DNA from: Halotia branconii CENA392
GTDB taxonomy: Bacteria; Cyanobacteriota; Cyanobacteriia; Cyanobacteriales; Nostocaceae
Assembly (NCBI RefSeq): GCF_029953635.1
Contig: NZ_CP124543.1
Location: 2,025,455 to 2,089,454, forward strand
Direction: 5' to 3'
DNA: 64,000 bases
In this document: in pieces, positions 62,870 to 64,000 of the stretch
Numbering within the stretch: position 1 is the first letter of the stretch
Layout of the letters: each line of letters starts with the position of its first letter
Position numbers and translations under genes: made by a program
The notes under the pieces: model-generated
Database searches by the model: none
What the model was told of the DNA's origin: nothing
The model's input: the letters and a program-made list of their open reading frames with translations, nothing else

Positions 62870-63204
62870 AATTTAAGAATTAATTTATTAGCATTTAGAA
62901 TTACAAATCATCTCAGTATCTTTTGGTAGATATAATTCAGCAAAATTTGTTCATGTATTCAAATCTGTTACTTAATTATTTGAAAATTTCATTCAGTTAC
63001 TAAATACAGGATACTAGAGAGTCTGCTTTTAAATACTCAGTATGTAGTAATAACCCCAGATATATCTTTCGAGATATTGTTATCATTTTTGTAGTCATCC
63101 TATCCCCCTGGATGGGATAGTAGTTCACGAGTCAGAGCAAAAATGACGCTATATACTAGCTAAATTTGCTTTCCACTCTGGTTATATTGAGTGAGGAATT
63201 AATT
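62870..63204. promoter_or_regulatory. Divergent promoter region with a hairpin ahead of the ferrochelatase-family gene
   Basis: About 335 bp between divergent genes. CTATCCC (63100-63106) pairs with GGGATAG (63114-63120) in a hairpin about 84 bp before the GTG start. No T-tract, so possibly a leader structure or binding site. Otherwise nothing recognised. Confidence 0.5.
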
Positions 63205-64000
63205 GTGGTTGCCACGCCAGAAAAACTGCACGCTACCCACGAGCATCTATCAAGTCAAGAACGAGTAGCCGTATTACTTATGGGCTACGGCGAAGTCGAA
63301 AGCTACGAAGACTTCGCTAATTATAACGAACAAGCTTTAAATCTCCTAACAGCAAAATTTGCACCAGTACCAACTTGGATTTATCCACCCTTAGCTAAGC
63401 TACTAGCATTGTTTGATCGTCATGAGTGGGGACACACACACCATGATTTTATTTCCCCACATAATGCCATCTTTGAACAGCAACGCGCTGGGATTGAAAA
63501 GCAGTTACAAGCAAAATGGGGTGATAGCGTCCAAGTTTTCAAAGCTTTTAATTTCTGCGCTCCTTTTTTACCAAATCAAGTCTTAGCAGAAATTCAAAGC
63601 CTTGGCTTCGATAAACTTCTGATTTACCCACTACTAGTTGTTGATTCTATCTTCACCAGTGGTATTGCGATCGAGCAAGTTAACAATGCCTTAGCCGATA
63701 TGGCTGATGGTGAGCAACATTGGGTAAAAGGATTACGTTACATCCCTTCTTTTTTCAACGAACCAGCCTACATCGACTTGATGGCTCATTTAGTTGAGGA
63801 AAAGATTAACGCTGATTTAGCAACAGCTTATTTACCTTCTCAAATCGGTATTGTATTGATGAACCACGGTTGTCCTCACAAAGCCAAAGGTTTCACTTCT
63901 GGGATTATTGAAAGTCAAGCGCTGTACGATTCAGTTCGTGATCAGTTGATTAACCGTTATCCCTTAATTTCTGTAGGCTGGCTAAATCACGATACACCTT
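63205..64000 (+). CDS. Ferrochelatase family protein, C-terminus beyond the window
   Basis: The first 265 codons of a ferrochelatase-fold protein beginning at a GTG, followed by VATPEKLHATHEHLSSQERV. The body shows AVLLMGYGEVESYEDFANYN, AFNFCAPFLPNQVLAEIQSL and LNHGCPHKAKGF-like segments (VLMNHGCPHKAKGFTSGIIE). It continues past 64000 without stop. HemH inserts Fe2+ into protoporphyrin; this sequence belongs to a cyanobacterial paralogue group whose start and length differ from canonical HemH, so activity needs caution. Confidence 0.85.
   Translation, partial: MVATPEKLHATHEHLSSQERVAVLLMGYGEVESYEDFANYNEQALNLLTAKFAPVPTWIYPPLAKLLALFDRHEWGHTHHDFISPHNAIFEQQRAGIEKQLQAKWGDSVQVFKAFNFCAPFLPNQVLAEIQSLGFDKLLIYPLLVVDSIFTSGIAIEQVNNALADMADGEQHWVKGLRYIPSFFNEPAYIDLMAHLVEEKINADLATAYLPSQIGIVLMNHGCPHKAKGFTSGIIESQALYDSVRDQLINRYPLISVGWLNHDTP

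Overview
The window looks like a chromosomal segment of a filamentous, probably heterocyst-forming cyanobacterium (Nostoc/Anabaena/Calothrix group). Reasons seen in the sequence: the HIP1 octamer GCGATCGC and its core recur throughout; intergenic regions hold heptameric tandem repeats and families of palindromic dispersed repeats typical of Nostocales; a Ycf34 gene, a Mo-dependent-nitrogenase C-terminal-domain protein and a lactate-oxidase-type alpha-hydroxy-acid oxidase of cyanobacterial type are present. tRNA genes lack an encoded CCA, and the window carries a CCA-adding-type enzyme. Organism assignment is inference; no rRNA is present.

Layout. 1-11.8 kb: a minus-strand exopolysaccharide locus (WecG/TagA/CpsF glycosyltransferase, hexapeptide acyltransferase, Wzx-type flippase, nitroreductase-like protein, polysaccharide pyruvyl transferase, two GT2 and three GT4 glycosyltransferases, and the start of a membrane protein). 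12.5-17.4 kb: methyltransferase, tRNA-Leu(CAA), lactate oxidase, TerB/Mo-nitrogenase-domain protein, obg GTPase. 17.4-23.5 kb: a compact minus-strand lasso peptide cluster in the order RRE protein (B1), leader peptidase (B2), cyclase (C), precursor (A), HPr-kinase-like protein (K), ABC exporter (D). 24.0-35.2 kb: tRNA-Gln(TTG), a Wzc-like tyrosine autokinase, two unrecognised membrane or exported proteins, a SpoIID/LytB protein flanked by inverted repeat arms, hisZ, a DnaJ/TPR protein, ffh and a small unknown protein. 35.4-40.7 kb: an RND efflux pump (permease and adaptor) interrupted by a four-helix-bundle gene. 41-49.4 kb: a small membrane ORF, a large PilP/GspC-like unknown, mnmG, CCA transferase family, ycf34, a Uma2 nuclease, tsaB and an orphan ParA/MobD-like ATPase. 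49.6-64 kb: alcohol dehydrogenase, a second Uma2, an AMIN-beta-lactamase, two related MITE-like elements, an alpha/beta hydrolase, unknowns, a parvulin, a probable pseudogene, ilvB, an MFS transporter, a second hydrolase-fold protein and a truncated ferrochelatase-family gene.

The most notable system is the lasso peptide cluster. Its precursor carries a textbook B1 recognition motif and penultimate Thr, predicting an N-terminal Leu with ring closure on Asp9, but the downstream sequence is unusually long (39 residues) and holds three Pro-Ala-Thr repeats. The HprK-like kinase next to it suggests a phosphorylated product, although the precursor does not end in the Ser modified in the known phosphorylated lasso peptide paeninodin. 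Much of the remaining intergenic DNA is occupied by repeat families: a MITE-like pair with about 14-bp terminal inverted repeats, a hairpin repeat found at three sites, a palindrome bracketing the exporter gene, and low-complexity arms around the spoIID-like gene.
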